DNA from: Comamonadaceae bacterium
Lineage (GTDB): Bacteria > Pseudomonadota > Gammaproteobacteria > Burkholderiales > Burkholderiaceae_C
Length of the DNA stretch: 64,000 nucleotides
Assembly (NCBI GenBank): GCA_947455465.1
Contig: CANGNS010000008.1
Coordinates: forward strand, 1 to 64,000
Direction of reading: 5' to 3'
Shown here: one piece after another, positions 46,070-58,350 of the stretch
Position numbering within the stretch: the stretch's first letter is position 1
Layout of the letters: every line of letters starts with the position of its first letter
Position numbers and translations under genes: made by a program
The notes under the pieces: model-generated
Told to the model about the DNA's origin: nothing
The model's database searches: none
The model's input: only the letters and a program-made list of their open reading frames with translations

Positions 46070-46957
46070 ATGTCTTTGCCCCAACTTTCCGCCGTCACTG
46101 AGCTATTTAAGCCCATAACCTGGTTCCCGCCGATGTGGGCGTTTGCCTGTGGCGTGGTGGCCTCGGGCGTGCCGATGCAAGGTAAATGGGTGCTGGCCAT
46201 CGTGGGCGTTGCGCTGGCTGGGCCTTTTGTATGCGCTACCAGCCAGGCGGTGAACGACTGGTTTGACCGCCACGTCGATGCCATCAACGAGCCGCAACGG
46301 CCGATTCCTTCGGGCCGCATGCCCGGGCGATGGGGTTTGTACATCGCCATCGTGTGGACTTTGGTTTCGCTGGCGGTAGCCAGTGTGCTGGGGCCCTGGG
46401 GTTTTGGCGCGGCGCTGCTGGGCTTGGTGCTGGCCTGGGCCTATAGCGCGCCGCCGTTTCGGCTCAAGGAGAACGGCTGGTGGGGCAACGCCGCCTGCGG
46501 CATCAGCTATGAAGGCATTGCCTGGACGACCGGCGCGGCCGTCATGGCGGGCGGCCAGATGCCCGATGGGCGTTCACTGTGGTTGGCGCTGCTCTACAGC
46601 ATAGGCACCCACGGCATCATGACGCTCAATGACTTCAAAGCCGTGCAGGGCGACCGAGCTATGGGCGTGCGCTCTCTGCCGGTGCAACTGGGCGAGCAGC
46701 GCGCCGCGGGCGTGGCCTGCTGGTTCATGGCTTTGCCACAAATAGTGGTCATTCTATGGCTGTTCGCCTGGGGCCAGCCGGGGCAGGGCTTGGCGGTGGC
46801 GGTCTTGCTGGGTATTCAGTTGCTGATGATGGACCATTTTTTGGCGCGGGTCTCTCAGCGGGCGCTGTGGTACAGCGGCTTTGGCGTGCCGTTTTTTGTG
46901 GCAGGGATGATGGTCAGCGCTTTTGCCTTGCGCGGTCTGGCCGGGGCTGCTGTATGA
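46070..46957 (+). CDS. bchG: Bacteriochlorophyll synthase
   Basis: UbiA family: ITWFPPMWAFACGVVASG; CATSQAVNDWFDRHVDAINEPQRPIPSGRM; alternative GTG start 46046. Confidence 0.95.
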   Translation: MSLPQLSAVTELFKPITWFPPMWAFACGVVASGVPMQGKWVLAIVGVALAGPFVCATSQAVNDWFDRHVDAINEPQRPIPSGRMPGRWGLYIAIVWTLVSLAVASVLGPWGFGAALLGLVLAWAYSAPPFRLKENGWWGNAACGISYEGIAWTTGAAVMAGGQMPDGRSLWLALLYSIGTHGIMTLNDFKAVQGDRAMGVRSLPVQLGEQRAAGVACWFMALPQIVVILWLFAWGQPGQGLAVAVLLGIQLLMMDHFLARVSQRALWYSGFGVPFFVAGMMVSAFALRGLAGAAV

Positions 46958-47004
46958 CCTGCCGACCGTTTTTTGTTGGATGTGAAAACCAGTGAGGTCT
47001 TTCG

Positions 47005-48213
47005 ATGCACACAAGCGAAACTTTTGACGTGGTGGTCGTGGGCGGCGGCCCCGCCGGCGCCACCGCAGCCCACACGTTGGCCCAGCGGGGGCATTCGGTG
47101 CTGTTGCTGGACCGGGCTGGGCGTATCAAACCCTGCGGCGGTGCGATCCCGCCGCGCCTGATCAAGGACTACGCCATTCCCGATCACTTGCTCGTCGCCA
47201 AGGCCCGCTCGGCGCGCATGATTGCACCGAGCGCACACGCGGTCGATATTCCCATCGACAACGGCTTTGTGGGCATGGTGGACCGCGCAGACTTTGATGA
47301 GTGGCTGCGCGTGCGGGCCGCCGATGCCGGTGCGGTGCGGCGCATCGGCACCTTTGAAAAGCTCAGCCGCGATGCCGATGGTGTCAGCGTGGTGCATTAC
47401 CAGGCGCGTGCACACTCGCAACGCGGCGAGGGCACGCCTGCCAGCGTACGGGCGCGTACCATTATTGGTGCAGACGGCGCCAAATCGCAGGTGGCGCGCC
47501 AAGCGGGTGTGCCAGGCGCGGTGGACACGCAATATGTCTTCGCTTACCACGAGATTGTCAAAGCACCCGCCATCAAGCCCGCGGGCTACGACGGCACGCG
47601 GTGTGACGTGTATTACCAAGGCAAACTGTCGCCAGATTTTTACGGCTGGGTGTTCCCCCACGGCGAGACCTTGAGCATTGGTACAGGTAGCGCCGACAAA
47701 GGCTTTTCGCTGCGCAACGCCGTGGGTGTGCTGCGCGATACCTCGGGTTTGGGCCAGGCTGAGGTGCTGCGCCGCGAAGGTGCGCCCTTGCCCATGAAAC
47801 CGCTCAAGCGCTGGGACAACGGGCGCGACGTGGTACTGGCCGGTGACGCCGCCGGTGTGGTGGCGCCGGCCTCGGGGGAGGGCATTTACTACGCCATGTA
47901 CGGCGGCGAACTGGCGGCCCATGCGGTCGAAAAGCTCTTGCATACTGGCGAGGTCAAAAGCCTGCTACTGGCGCGCAAAGAGTTTATGAAAGCCCACCGC
48001 ACCGTCTTCACGGTGCTGGGCATCATGCAGTGGTTTTGGTATCGCAGCGAAAAGCGGCGCGAGCGCTTCGTCAAAATCTGTGAAGACCGCGATGTGCAGC
48101 AACTCACCTTCGAGTCCTACATGAACAAGCAATTGGTGCGCAAAAAGCCCATGGCCCACGTGCGCATCTTTTTCAAGGACATGGCGCATTTGCTCGGCCT
48201 GGCCAAAGTGTGA
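47005..48213 (+). CDS. bchP: Geranylgeranyl diphosphate/bacteriochlorophyll reductase
   Basis: VVVVGGGPAGATAAHTLAQRGHSVLLLDRAGRIKPCGGAIPPRLI; PASGEGIYYAMYGGELAA. Confidence 0.95.
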   Translation: MHTSETFDVVVVGGGPAGATAAHTLAQRGHSVLLLDRAGRIKPCGGAIPPRLIKDYAIPDHLLVAKARSARMIAPSAHAVDIPIDNGFVGMVDRADFDEWLRVRAADAGAVRRIGTFEKLSRDADGVSVVHYQARAHSQRGEGTPASVRARTIIGADGAKSQVARQAGVPGAVDTQYVFAYHEIVKAPAIKPAGYDGTRCDVYYQGKLSPDFYGWVFPHGETLSIGTGSADKGFSLRNAVGVLRDTSGLGQAEVLRREGAPLPMKPLKRWDNGRDVVLAGDAAGVVAPASGEGIYYAMYGGELAAHAVEKLLHTGEVKSLLLARKEFMKAHRTVFTVLGIMQWFWYRSEKRRERFVKICEDRDVQQLTFESYMNKQLVRKKPMAHVRIFFKDMAHLLGLAKV

Positions 48214-48488
48214 ATTTACAAAGCCTTTATGCCGGTCCGCTGGTCGCCGATATCGCGATTGGCTTTATCGTGGTGGAGTCTTTGCTGCTCTGCTTACTCT
48301 ACGTCCTGCGGGGTTGGGGGCTGGCGCCATCGGAGTATGGCCTGACGGTGCTCTCAGGGCTTTTTCTGATGCTGGCGCTGCGCTGCGCTCTAGCGCCAGA
48401 CGGTTGGCCGGGTATGGGGGTGTTTTTGATTGCCGCCGGTCTGGCGCATGGTGCCGATTTACGTCGGCGCTTTCGCCAGCAAGCCTGA
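48210..48488 (+). CDS. Small membrane protein downstream of bchP
   Basis: 92 aa, about 3 TM; start overlaps the bchP stop. Confidence 0.65.
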   Translation: MNLQSLYAGPLVADIAIGFIVVESLLLCLLYVLRGWGLAPSEYGLTVLSGLFLMLALRCALAPDGWPGMGVFLIAAGLAHGADLRRRFRQQA

Positions 48489-49441
48489 AGGCAGCGGTTC
48501 GGCCTGCAAGGGCCCAAGCCTGACATGCCGCGAAAAATGCTGCGCCAGGTAATCTTCGCCATGTTCGAGCACAAAGTAGCGGAAGGCTTCGGCCGCTGGT
48601 GAAAGCAGCTTGGAGAGCATATGCACCACGTTCCAGGCACGCACGACCGGCGCGCCCTGGACGTCCAGGACGGCGATCAGCCGGTTGTCCAGCTCCAGGC
48701 CCAGCGTGTGCAGGGACAGAAAACTCAGGCCCATGCCGGCCATGACCGCTTGCTTTATGGTCTCGTTGCTGGCCATTTCCATGGTCACACGCGGCGCGAT
48801 CCGGGCTTTCTCCAAAAAGCGCTCCAAGGCGGCACGCGTCCCCGAGCCCGGCTCGCGCAGGATAAAGGGCTGGGGCTGCAAATCGTGCGGCAACACCAGC
48901 TCGCCGCGCGCCAGTGGATGGTCTACCGGCGCCACAAACACATGCGGATGGGCGGCAAAAGGCTCGGCGCGCGTGGCCATTTCGGTCGGTGGGCGGCCCA
49001 TGATGGCGATGTCCACCTCATTGGCGTACAGCATTTTGACCAGCTGCTCGCGGTTGCCCACCACCAGCTTGATATCAATGCCTTGGTGTTCTTGGTGAAA
49101 ACGGGCCAGCAAATGGGGCAAAAAATACTTGGCTGTGCTGACCATGCCGATGGTGAGCAGGCCCACTTCCAGCTTTTGCAGCCGCGCTGCCGCATCTTCG
49201 GCGTCTTTGAGCGTGGCCAGCATCTTGCGGGCGTAGACCAGCATGTACTCGCCCACCGTGGTCAGCGACACCTTGCGCCCGCTACGGTCAAACAAGGGCA
49301 TGCCGATGTGCTTTTCCAACTCGCGCACCTGCATGGTCACGGCTGGTGGCGTGAGGTTGAGGGTTTGCGCCGCAGCGGTAAAGCTCAATTGCCGCGCAAC
49401 CTCGCTAAAAACCCGCAATTGGCGAAAAGTGGCGTTCTTCA

Positions 49442-49442
<1 letters not shown>
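48459..49442 (-). CDS. cbbR: LysR-type regulator CbbR
   Basis: MKNATFRQLRVFSEVARQLSFTAAAQTLNLTPPAVTMQVRELEKHIGMPLFDRSGRKVSLT; divergent from cbbL; start at 49442 (the longer ORF is antisense read-through). Confidence 0.93.
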
Positions 49443-51014
<1,572 letters not shown>

Positions 51015-51043
51015 GACCCACACGCTGCAAGGAGAAACACACC

Positions 51044-51484
51044 ATGATGACCAACCCGACCGGCCGTTTGACGCAAGGCCAATTCAGTTTTCTGCCCGAC
51101 CTGACGGATGCCGAAATCACACTGCAAATCGAATACGGACTGCGCAAAGGCTACGCCTGGAGCGTGGAGTACACCGACGACCCCCACCCGCGCAACACCT
51201 ATTGGGATATGTACGGCAACCCGATGTTCGACCTGCACGACGCCGCCGGTGTGATGCAGGAGCTCAAGGCCTGCCGCGCCGCTTTCCCAAACCACTACAT
51301 CCGCATGATGGCCTTTGACTCCACACGCGGGGTTGAAACGATTGCCATGAGTTTTATCGTGAACCGCCCGAAGAACGAGCCGGGCTTTATGCTGGAGCGC
51401 CAAGAGGTCAATGGCCGCTCGCTGCGCTACAGCACACGCGGCTATGCGGCTAATCAGCCCGAAGGCGAGCGTTACAAAGGCTAA
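51044..51484 (+). CDS. cbbS: RuBisCO small subunit
   Basis: TQGQFSFLPDLTDAEITLQIEYGLRKGYAWSVEYTDDPHPRNTYWDMYGNPMFD. Confidence 0.97.
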   Translation: MMTNPTGRLTQGQFSFLPDLTDAEITLQIEYGLRKGYAWSVEYTDDPHPRNTYWDMYGNPMFDLHDAAGVMQELKACRAAFPNHYIRMMAFDSTRGVETIAMSFIVNRPKNEPGFMLERQEVNGRSLRYSTRGYAANQPEGERYKG

Positions 51485-51523
51485 CCATCGCCACGCCCAG
51501 CCGCACCTACCACCTCGCATTCC

Positions 51524-52489
51524 ATGAACGCCCCTGCGTATTCCATTCCTGGCAGCACTCCTGCGCCGGCCAGCAGCAGCGCCACGCCAGCGGCGCCGGA
51601 ACAATCTCGTGACAACACGGCCGCTGCGCGCTCGGTGGCCGAGGTGTTGGAGGGCTCGCAGGTGGAAGCGGTGCTAAAGGAGCTGGACCGCGATTTGGTG
51701 GGCCTGGTGCCGGTCAAAGCGCGTATCCGAGATATTGCTGCGCTGCTAGTCATCGACAAGCTGCGCGTGAACCTGGGCCTGACCAGCCAAGCGCCAAGTC
51801 TGCATATGTGCTTTAGTGGCAACCCCGGCACCGGCAAAACCACAGTGGCCAGCCGTATGGCGCAAATCCTGCACCGGCTGGGCTTTGTTCGTAAAGGGCA
51901 TCTGGTCTCGGTGACGCGCGACGACCTGGTGGGCCAGTACATTGGCCACACTGCGCCCAAAACCAAAGAAGTGCTCCAGCGCGCCATGGGTGGCGTGCTG
52001 TTTGTCGACGAGGCCTATTACCTGTACCGCCCTGAAAACGAGCGCGACTATGGCCAAGAGGCTATCGAAATCCTGCTACAGGTGATGGAGAACCAGCGCG
52101 ACGATTTGGTGGTGATACTGGCGGGCTACAAAGACCGCATGGATACGTTTTTCCAGTCCAACCCCGGCATGAGCTCGCGCATTGCGCACCACCTGGACTT
52201 TCCCGATTACGCGGTGGACGAGCTGCTGCACATCGCGGGGATGACGCTGGCACAGCAAAACTACCGTTTTGGACCGGGCGCGCAAGAAGCTTTTGAGCAG
52301 TACCTGGGCCTACGCATCGCGCAACCCCACTTTGCTAATGCCCGCAGCGTGCGCAATGCGCTAGACAGGGCCCGCCTGCGCCAGGCCAGCCGCCTGTTTG
52401 CCGACCGCCAGCGCATTCTGAGCGCCGATGACTTGACGACGATCGAAGCGGTTGACATTCTTGCCAGCCGGGTCTTCCAAACCTCCTGA
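51524..52489 (+). CDS. cbbX: Red-type RuBisCO activase CbbX (AAA+)
   Basis: [76 protein letters not shown]. Confidence 0.96.
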   Translation: MNAPAYSIPGSTPAPASSSATPAAPEQSRDNTAAARSVAEVLEGSQVEAVLKELDRDLVGLVPVKARIRDIAALLVIDKLRVNLGLTSQAPSLHMCFSGNPGTGKTTVASRMAQILHRLGFVRKGHLVSVTRDDLVGQYIGHTAPKTKEVLQRAMGGVLFVDEAYYLYRPENERDYGQEAIEILLQVMENQRDDLVVILAGYKDRMDTFFQSNPGMSSRIAHHLDFPDYAVDELLHIAGMTLAQQNYRFGPGAQEAFEQYLGLRIAQPHFANARSVRNALDRARLRQASRLFADRQRILSADDLTTIEAVDILASRVFQTS

Positions 52490-52505
52490 ACCCTAGGACC
52501 GCACC

Positions 52506-53225
52506 ATGCTCCAAGCCCTGATTTTCGATGTGGACGGCACCTTAGCCGACACCGAGTCCACGCACCGCGCGGCCTTTAACCATGCTTTTGCCCAAGAGGG
52601 CCTGGACTGGGTCTGGGACGAGGCCTTGTACACCGAGCTGCTGGAAATTTCCGGCGGCAAGGAGCGCATTGCTGCTTATTGGCGGCGCACGCGCGGCGGC
52701 ATCGTGGGCATTGATGCCCATGCCTTGCAAGACACGATTGCCCGATTGCACGAGCTCAAAACCGCGGCCTACGAAGGCATGGTCAATGACGGCGAGGTAG
52801 GCTTGCGGCCTGGCGTGCTGTCTTTGATCGAGTCGGCCCATGCGCAAGGCCTGGGCCTGGCCATTGCCACCACCACTTCGCCGGTCAATATTGGTGCCTT
52901 GTTGCGCAAAGCCATCGGGCCACAATGGCGCGCGTTGTTTGGCGTGGTGGAAGACGCCTCGACCGCGCCCATCAAAAAGCCCCATCCCCAGGTGTACCAG
53001 CAAACCCTCAAGCGCATGGGCATGGACGCTGCGCGCTGCATCGCCTTGGAGGACTCGGGCAATGGCCTCAAAGCGGCCCTGGCCGCCGGACTGCCCACGC
53101 TTATCACGCCCAACCGATTTACCCAGCACCATGATTTTGCCGGCGCCATGCGGGTCTTGCCCGACCTGGCGGGTACCACGGTGGCCGATCTGCGGATCTG
53201 GCATGCGCTGGCCACGGCTTCCTGA
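52506..53225 (+). CDS. cbbY: HAD-family phosphatase CbbY
   Basis: LIFDVDGTLADTESTHRAAFNHAFAQEGLDWVWD; ALEDSGNGLKAALAAGLPT. Confidence 0.93.
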   Translation: MLQALIFDVDGTLADTESTHRAAFNHAFAQEGLDWVWDEALYTELLEISGGKERIAAYWRRTRGGIVGIDAHALQDTIARLHELKTAAYEGMVNDGEVGLRPGVLSLIESAHAQGLGLAIATTTSPVNIGALLRKAIGPQWRALFGVVEDASTAPIKKPHPQVYQQTLKRMGMDAARCIALEDSGNGLKAALAAGLPTLITPNRFTQHHDFAGAMRVLPDLAGTTVADLRIWHALATAS

Positions 53226-53246
53226 TTGCTTGTTTGAAAGTTCGCC

Positions 53247-54338
53247 ATGCCCTTGTCCGCCCGTTCCCAGCACTCCACCCTAACCCAGTTCTTGATTGAA
53301 GAACGCCGCAAATACCCCGGCGCCAGCGGCGACTTCAATGCGCTGATTTTGGATATTGCCCTGGCCTGCAAGGCCATCGCACGCGGCGTTGCATTTGGCG
53401 AGTTGGGCCAGGTGCTTGGCGACCATGCCAAAGACGGGGCCGGTACCGTCAACGTGCAGGGCGAGCAGCAAAAAGCCTTGGACGTTCTGAGCAATGAAGC
53501 GTTTATCCGGCGTACCGAGTGGGCGGGCAATTTGGCGGGTCTGGCCTCCGAGGAAATGGACATGCCGTACCAAATCCCCGCCAAGTACCCGCGCGGCAAA
53601 TATCTCTTGGTATTTGACCCGCTAGATGGCTCCAGCAATATCGACGTGAATGTCGCGGTGGGTAGTATTTTTTCGGTGCTGCGCGGCCCCGAGGATGGCC
53701 GCGATGTGCAGGAAGCTGATTTTTTGCAAAGCGGCACTCGCCAGGTGGCCGCCGGCTACGCCATTTATGGGCCCAGCACCATGTTGGTGCTGACCTTGGG
53801 CAACGGCGTTCAGGGATTTACGCTCGATCCCAATCTGGGTGAATTCATGCTCACCCACCGCGACATCCGCGTGCCGCCTGACACCAACGAATTTGCTATT
53901 AATGCCTCCAACAGCCGCTTCTGGGAAGCGCCGGTCAAGCGCTATGTCGATGAATGCCTGGCCGGCAAAACCGGGCCGCGCGGCAAAGATTTCAATATGC
54001 GCTGGATTGCCAGCATGGTGGCCGAGGCGCACCGTATCCTGATGCGCGGCGGCGTCTTCATGTACCCGCGCGACACCAAAGACCCGGGCAAAGCCGGGCG
54101 TCTGCGCCTGCTGTACGAGGCCAACCCGGTGGGCATGCTGATGGAGCAGGCCGGCGGGCGCGCCAGCACCGGGGAGAAGCCGGTATTGGAGGTGGCGCCC
54201 ACGGCTTTGCACCAGCGCATCGGACTGGTGTTTGGCTCGCGCCACGAGGTCGAGCGCATCGAACGCTACCACCGCGAGCCGGCCCCCACCGAGGAGCACA
54301 ACCCCTTGTTCGCCGAGCGCAGCCTGTTCCGGTTTTAA
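53247..54338 (+). CDS. cbbF: Fructose-1,6-bisphosphatase class 1
   Basis: [66 protein letters not shown]. Confidence 0.95.
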   Translation: MPLSARSQHSTLTQFLIEERRKYPGASGDFNALILDIALACKAIARGVAFGELGQVLGDHAKDGAGTVNVQGEQQKALDVLSNEAFIRRTEWAGNLAGLASEEMDMPYQIPAKYPRGKYLLVFDPLDGSSNIDVNVAVGSIFSVLRGPEDGRDVQEADFLQSGTRQVAAGYAIYGPSTMLVLTLGNGVQGFTLDPNLGEFMLTHRDIRVPPDTNEFAINASNSRFWEAPVKRYVDECLAGKTGPRGKDFNMRWIASMVAEAHRILMRGGVFMYPRDTKDPGKAGRLRLLYEANPVGMLMEQAGGRASTGEKPVLEVAPTALHQRIGLVFGSRHEVERIERYHREPAPTEEHNPLFAERSLFRF

Positions 54339-54362
54339 AGACTTTTGAAGTAGGAAATTCCC

Positions 54363-55238
54363 ATGTCAGAGAAGCACCCCATCATCGCCATTACCGGCTC
54401 CAGCGGCGCGGGCACCACCTCGGTGACGCGCACCTTTGAGAATATTTTCCGTCGCGAGGGCGTGCATGCAGCCATTGTCGAGGGCGATAGCTTTCATCGC
54501 TACGACCGCACCGAAATGAAGCTGCGCCTGGCCGAGGCCGAAGCCCAGGGCAACAAAAATTTCAGCCATTTTGGGCCGGAGAATAATTTGTTTGCCGACT
54601 TGGAGGCCTTGTTTGCCAATTACGCGCAGACCGGCACGGGCAAGCAGCGCAAGTACTTGCACGACCACGAGGAGGCTGCCCCATTCCAACAAGAGCCCGG
54701 CACCTTCACCCCGTGGGCGGATGTACCGGCGGGCACCGACCTTTTGTTTTACGAAGGCCTGCATGGCGCTGTGCTGACGCCGGAGGTCAATATTGCCAAG
54801 CACCCCGACCTGCTGATTGGCGTGGTACCTGTCATCAACCTGGAATGGATTCAAAAGCTCTGGCGTGACAAGTCCAAGCGCGGCTACAGCACCGAGGCGG
54901 TGACCGACACGATTTTGCGCCGTATGCCCGACTATGTGAATTACATTTGTCCCCAGTTTGTGCACACGCACGTCAATTTCCAGCGCGTCCCCATGGTCGA
55001 TACCAGCAACCCGTTTATCTCCCGCGACATTCCCTCGCCCGACGAGAGCATGGTGGTGATTCGCTTTGCCAAGCCCAAAGGCATCGATTTCCAGTACCTG
55101 CGCAGCATGATTGACGGCAGCTTCATGAGCCGCGCTAACACCATCGTCGTCCCGGGCGGCAAGATGGAATTGGCCATGCAACTGATATTTACGCCCTTTA
55201 TCTGGCGCATGATGGAACGCAAAAGGCGCGCCGCATGA
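54363..55238 (+). CDS. cbbP: Phosphoribulokinase
   Basis: PIIAITGSSGAGTTSVTRTFENIFRREGVHAAIVEGDSFHRYDR. Confidence 0.96.
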   Translation: MSEKHPIIAITGSSGAGTTSVTRTFENIFRREGVHAAIVEGDSFHRYDRTEMKLRLAEAEAQGNKNFSHFGPENNLFADLEALFANYAQTGTGKQRKYLHDHEEAAPFQQEPGTFTPWADVPAGTDLLFYEGLHGAVLTPEVNIAKHPDLLIGVVPVINLEWIQKLWRDKSKRGYSTEAVTDTILRRMPDYVNYICPQFVHTHVNFQRVPMVDTSNPFISRDIPSPDESMVVIRFAKPKGIDFQYLRSMIDGSFMSRANTIVVPGGKMELAMQLIFTPFIWRMMERKRRAA

Positions 55239-55915
55239 GCCGCTTTGCCCTCATTCTTTTTGACCTGGACGGCACTTTGGTGGAAACCGCGCCGGAAATT
55301 GCCGACGCGGTCAATGACACATTGCGCCACTTTGGGCTGCCCGCAGTAAGCCAGCAGCAGGTCAATGACTGGATTGGCCACGGCACCCTGGAACTGCTGA
55401 TCCAGGCCTTGGCCAGCGTGCAGGGCCAGCCGGTGGAGGTAGTTCGCGCCTCGGATGGCTTGCCGGCCATCGCCGCTGAGTTCAAGCTGCATTACCGCGC
55501 CCGCTGCGGCACGCGCAGCCGTTGTTATCCCGGCGTCAAAGACACGCTGCTGCGCTTGCGCGCCCAAGGCATACGCCTGGGGGTGGTGACCAATAAAGAA
55601 GGCGCTTACACCGAGGTCGTCCTGGACGCCCATGGCCTGAGCCCGTTGTTTGACGTGGTGATCAGCGGCGACACGCTGTCTACCAAAAAACCCGATCCCC
55701 AGGGCATACGCCTGTGCATGGCGCGCTGGGCACTGGGCGCCAATGAAGTGCTGTTCGTTGGCGACTCCAGCATCGACGTGGCCACCGCGCGCCAAGCCGG
55801 GGTGGCGGTTTGGGCGCTTACCTATGGCTACAACATGGGCCAGCCCATAGAAAACAGCCTGCCGGACCGGGTTTTGTCCCAATTCAGCGCCATTGATGGC
55901 GCCAAGGCCTGGTGA
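55235..55915 (+). CDS. cbbZ: Phosphoglycolate phosphatase
   Basis: LILFDLDGTLVETAPEIADAVNDTLRHFGLP; VGDSSIDVATARQAG; start overlaps the cbbP stop. Confidence 0.92.
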   Translation: MSRFALILFDLDGTLVETAPEIADAVNDTLRHFGLPAVSQQQVNDWIGHGTLELLIQALASVQGQPVEVVRASDGLPAIAAEFKLHYRARCGTRSRCYPGVKDTLLRLRAQGIRLGVVTNKEGAYTEVVLDAHGLSPLFDVVISGDTLSTKKPDPQGIRLCMARWALGANEVLFVGDSSIDVATARQAGVAVWALTYGYNMGQPIENSLPDRVLSQFSAIDGAKAW

Positions 55916-55925
55916 CCGTTGGGGC

Positions 55926-57236
55926 TTATTTGCCTTGTAAAGTCGCTTGCACGCCGCGCGTGATGCGCCATACACCCCACAGCGTGAGGGGTACGGCCAG
56001 CCCCACCGATATTTCGAGGTTGAGTGGCACGCCCGCTGCAATGAGCGCTTTGGTGGCGTAAAGCCACAGGCTTACCACGTAATAAGAAATCGCGGCAATC
56101 GACAGGCCTTCCACCGTGGCTTGCAAACGCAGCTGCAATTCCTGCCCCCGCGTTAGTTTTTCCAAAAGCTGTTGGTTTTGCAATTCGGTGGCGATATCGA
56201 CACGGGTGCGCAGCAGGGCGCTGGTGCGCGACACCCGTTCAGACAAGCTGACCATGCGCTGGGAGGTGGCCGCTACCGTGGCCATGGCCGGCGAGAGGCG
56301 CCGCTGCATAAATTCGCCCATGGTTTGCATGCCGGGAATCACTTTCTCACGCAAATCAGCGATACGCTGGACCACCAGCGCATGGTAGGCCTGGGTCGCT
56401 GCAAAACGGTAGCTGTGTTCGGCAATGTGGCGTTCCACCTTGGCTGCCAGGGCTACCAGTTGGTCCAGCAGCTCTTGGTCGCTGGCGGTTTTGTGCTCCA
56501 AACGGGCTGTGATTTCTGCCAAAGCGTTTTCTGCAAGTCCTAGTTCGGGGGCCAGGGCCTTGGCAACAGGCAGTCCGCGCAAGGCCATTAGCCGGTAGGT
56601 TTCTAATTCCAAAATGCGCTGCGAAATGCGGCCTGCGCGGGCCTCGCTGGCGGAAACCGGCGCCAACACCAGCACCCGTTCAAAGCCATCATTGCCAATT
56701 TTGAACTCGGTATACGCGGCCGAGTGGCCAAAGCCCAGCGCAGAGCCCACCACCTCGGTGCCGCCCAGCCAGCTTTGGGCCAATTCCAGGTTGGCGTGGG
56801 GATGGTCCAGGTCGCCATGCACCATCGCCAATTGCACTGCCGCTACTGTAGTGCCCGGAATGCCGCGCAGCCAGTCGGTAGAGACGGCAATGGTGGCTGC
56901 CACCGCGCCAGGGTCGCGCACACTTTGTGCACTGTCCAGCGTCTGCACGACGGAGTAGCGGGTAAATTCAGTGTGCCGCTCCCACTTGAGCGTATAGCCA
57001 GGCAAACGCAGGCGCAGAAAGTTAGCTTCCAAACTCTCCAGGGGCAAATCGGCCTGTCCGGGCAGCTGGCGCAGGTGCAATCCCTCTTGCGTGCGGCTCA
57101 CGCCGGCGTTCAAGACCGCGACGAAAGTCACCAGCGCGGGCAATTGCAGCTTGGCAGGTGGGCGCGCATGCACCTCGTCATGAAGTTCACGGCGTTGTGC
57201 GTCGTCAGGGGGCAGCGGGTACAGGGCGGTGGCCAT
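55926..57236 (-). CDS. DUF3422 family membrane protein
   Basis: RRELHDEVHARPPAKLQLPALVTFVAV; two C-terminal TM helices; start Met at 57236. Confidence 0.87.
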   Translation of the reverse strand: MATALYPLPPDDAQRRELHDEVHARPPAKLQLPALVTFVAVLNAGVSRTQEGLHLRQLPGQADLPLESLEANFLRLRLPGYTLKWERHTEFTRYSVVQTLDSAQSVRDPGAVAATIAVSTDWLRGIPGTTVAAVQLAMVHGDLDHPHANLELAQSWLGGTEVVGSALGFGHSAAYTEFKIGNDGFERVLVLAPVSASEARAGRISQRILELETYRLMALRGLPVAKALAPELGLAENALAEITARLEHKTASDQELLDQLVALAAKVERHIAEHSYRFAATQAYHALVVQRIADLREKVIPGMQTMGEFMQRRLSPAMATVAATSQRMVSLSERVSRTSALLRTRVDIATELQNQQLLEKLTRGQELQLRLQATVEGLSIAAISYYVVSLWLYATKALIAAGVPLNLEISVGLAVPLTLWGVWRITRGVQATLQGK

Positions 57237-57330
57237 GGGATTCCTTTGGCTTGAGCAAGGCTTGGGCCGCAGGATACACAAATCCAGCGCGGCTGCTGGC
57301 GTCCGACTGCTACCTGCGAGAATGCCGCCC

Positions 57331-58350
57331 ATGAGCTTCGATAAAAATCAAGCGCTGAGCCCTTGGCGCCTGTCCGTCGCCCCCATGATGGACTGGACCG
57401 ACCGCCATTGCCGCTATCTGCACCGCCTCCTCACCCGCCACACCCGCCTGTATACCGAAATGGTGACCACCGGCGCGCTCGTGCACGGTGATGTCAACCG
57501 GCATTTGCGCTTTAACGCCGAGGAGCATCCGTTGGCCTTGCAGTTGGGTGGCAGCGAGCCGTCCGACTTGGCGGTGGCCGCCCGTCTGGGCGCGCAATGG
57601 GGCTACGACGAGATTAATCTGAACTGCGGCTGCCCCAGCGAACGCGTACAGCGTGGGGCCTTTGGCGCTTGCCTGATGAACGAGCCCGCGCTGGTGGCCG
57701 ACTGCGTCAAAGCCATGGTCGATGTGGTCGATGTGCCGGTCACCGTCAAGCACCGTATTGGTATCGATAAAAACGAAGACTATGGCTTTGTGCGCGACTT
57801 TGTCGGCACGGTGGCGCAGGCCGGTTGCGCGGTGTTTATCGTGCACGCGCGCAACGCCTGGCTGCAGGGTCTCTCGCCCAAAGAAAACCGCGAAATCCCG
57901 CCACTGCGTTACGACATGGCCTACCAACTCAAGCAAGACTTTCCGGCGCTACAGATTGTGGTCAACGGTGGCATTACCGACGCAGCGCAAATACAAAGCC
58001 ATTTGCAGCAAGTCGACGGCGTCATGCTCGGGCGCGAGGCCTATTACCGCCCCTGGCCCATGAGCGGCTGGGATGCCCAATTCTTTGGCGACCACCATGC
58101 CCAGCCCACACCTGAAGAGGTCGAAGAGGCCATGGTGTTGTACATGGAGCGCGCTTACGCCGACGACGGCTGCCCTTGGTATGCGATTGCCCGCCACATG
58201 CTGGGCCTGTACCACGGGCGGCGCGGTGCACGCCTGTGGCGCCAGGTCTGGAGCGACCACCGCCTAAAACCGCTGGCCCCGCGCGAGGTGCTGCAGCGCG
58301 CCCGCGCCGCCATGGCCCAAGCGGCCGCCGTGGCCGACCATGCAGCCTGA
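57331..58350 (+). CDS. dusA: tRNA-dihydrouridine(20/20a) synthase
   Basis: LSVAPMMDWTDRHCRYLHRLLTRHTRLYTEMVTTGA; INLNCGCPSERVQRGAFGACLM. Confidence 0.95.
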   Translation: MSFDKNQALSPWRLSVAPMMDWTDRHCRYLHRLLTRHTRLYTEMVTTGALVHGDVNRHLRFNAEEHPLALQLGGSEPSDLAVAARLGAQWGYDEINLNCGCPSERVQRGAFGACLMNEPALVADCVKAMVDVVDVPVTVKHRIGIDKNEDYGFVRDFVGTVAQAGCAVFIVHARNAWLQGLSPKENREIPPLRYDMAYQLKQDFPALQIVVNGGITDAAQIQSHLQQVDGVMLGREAYYRPWPMSGWDAQFFGDHHAQPTPEEVEEAMVLYMERAYADDGCPWYAIARHMLGLYHGRRGARLWRQVWSDHRLKPLAPREVLQRARAAMAQAAAVADHAA

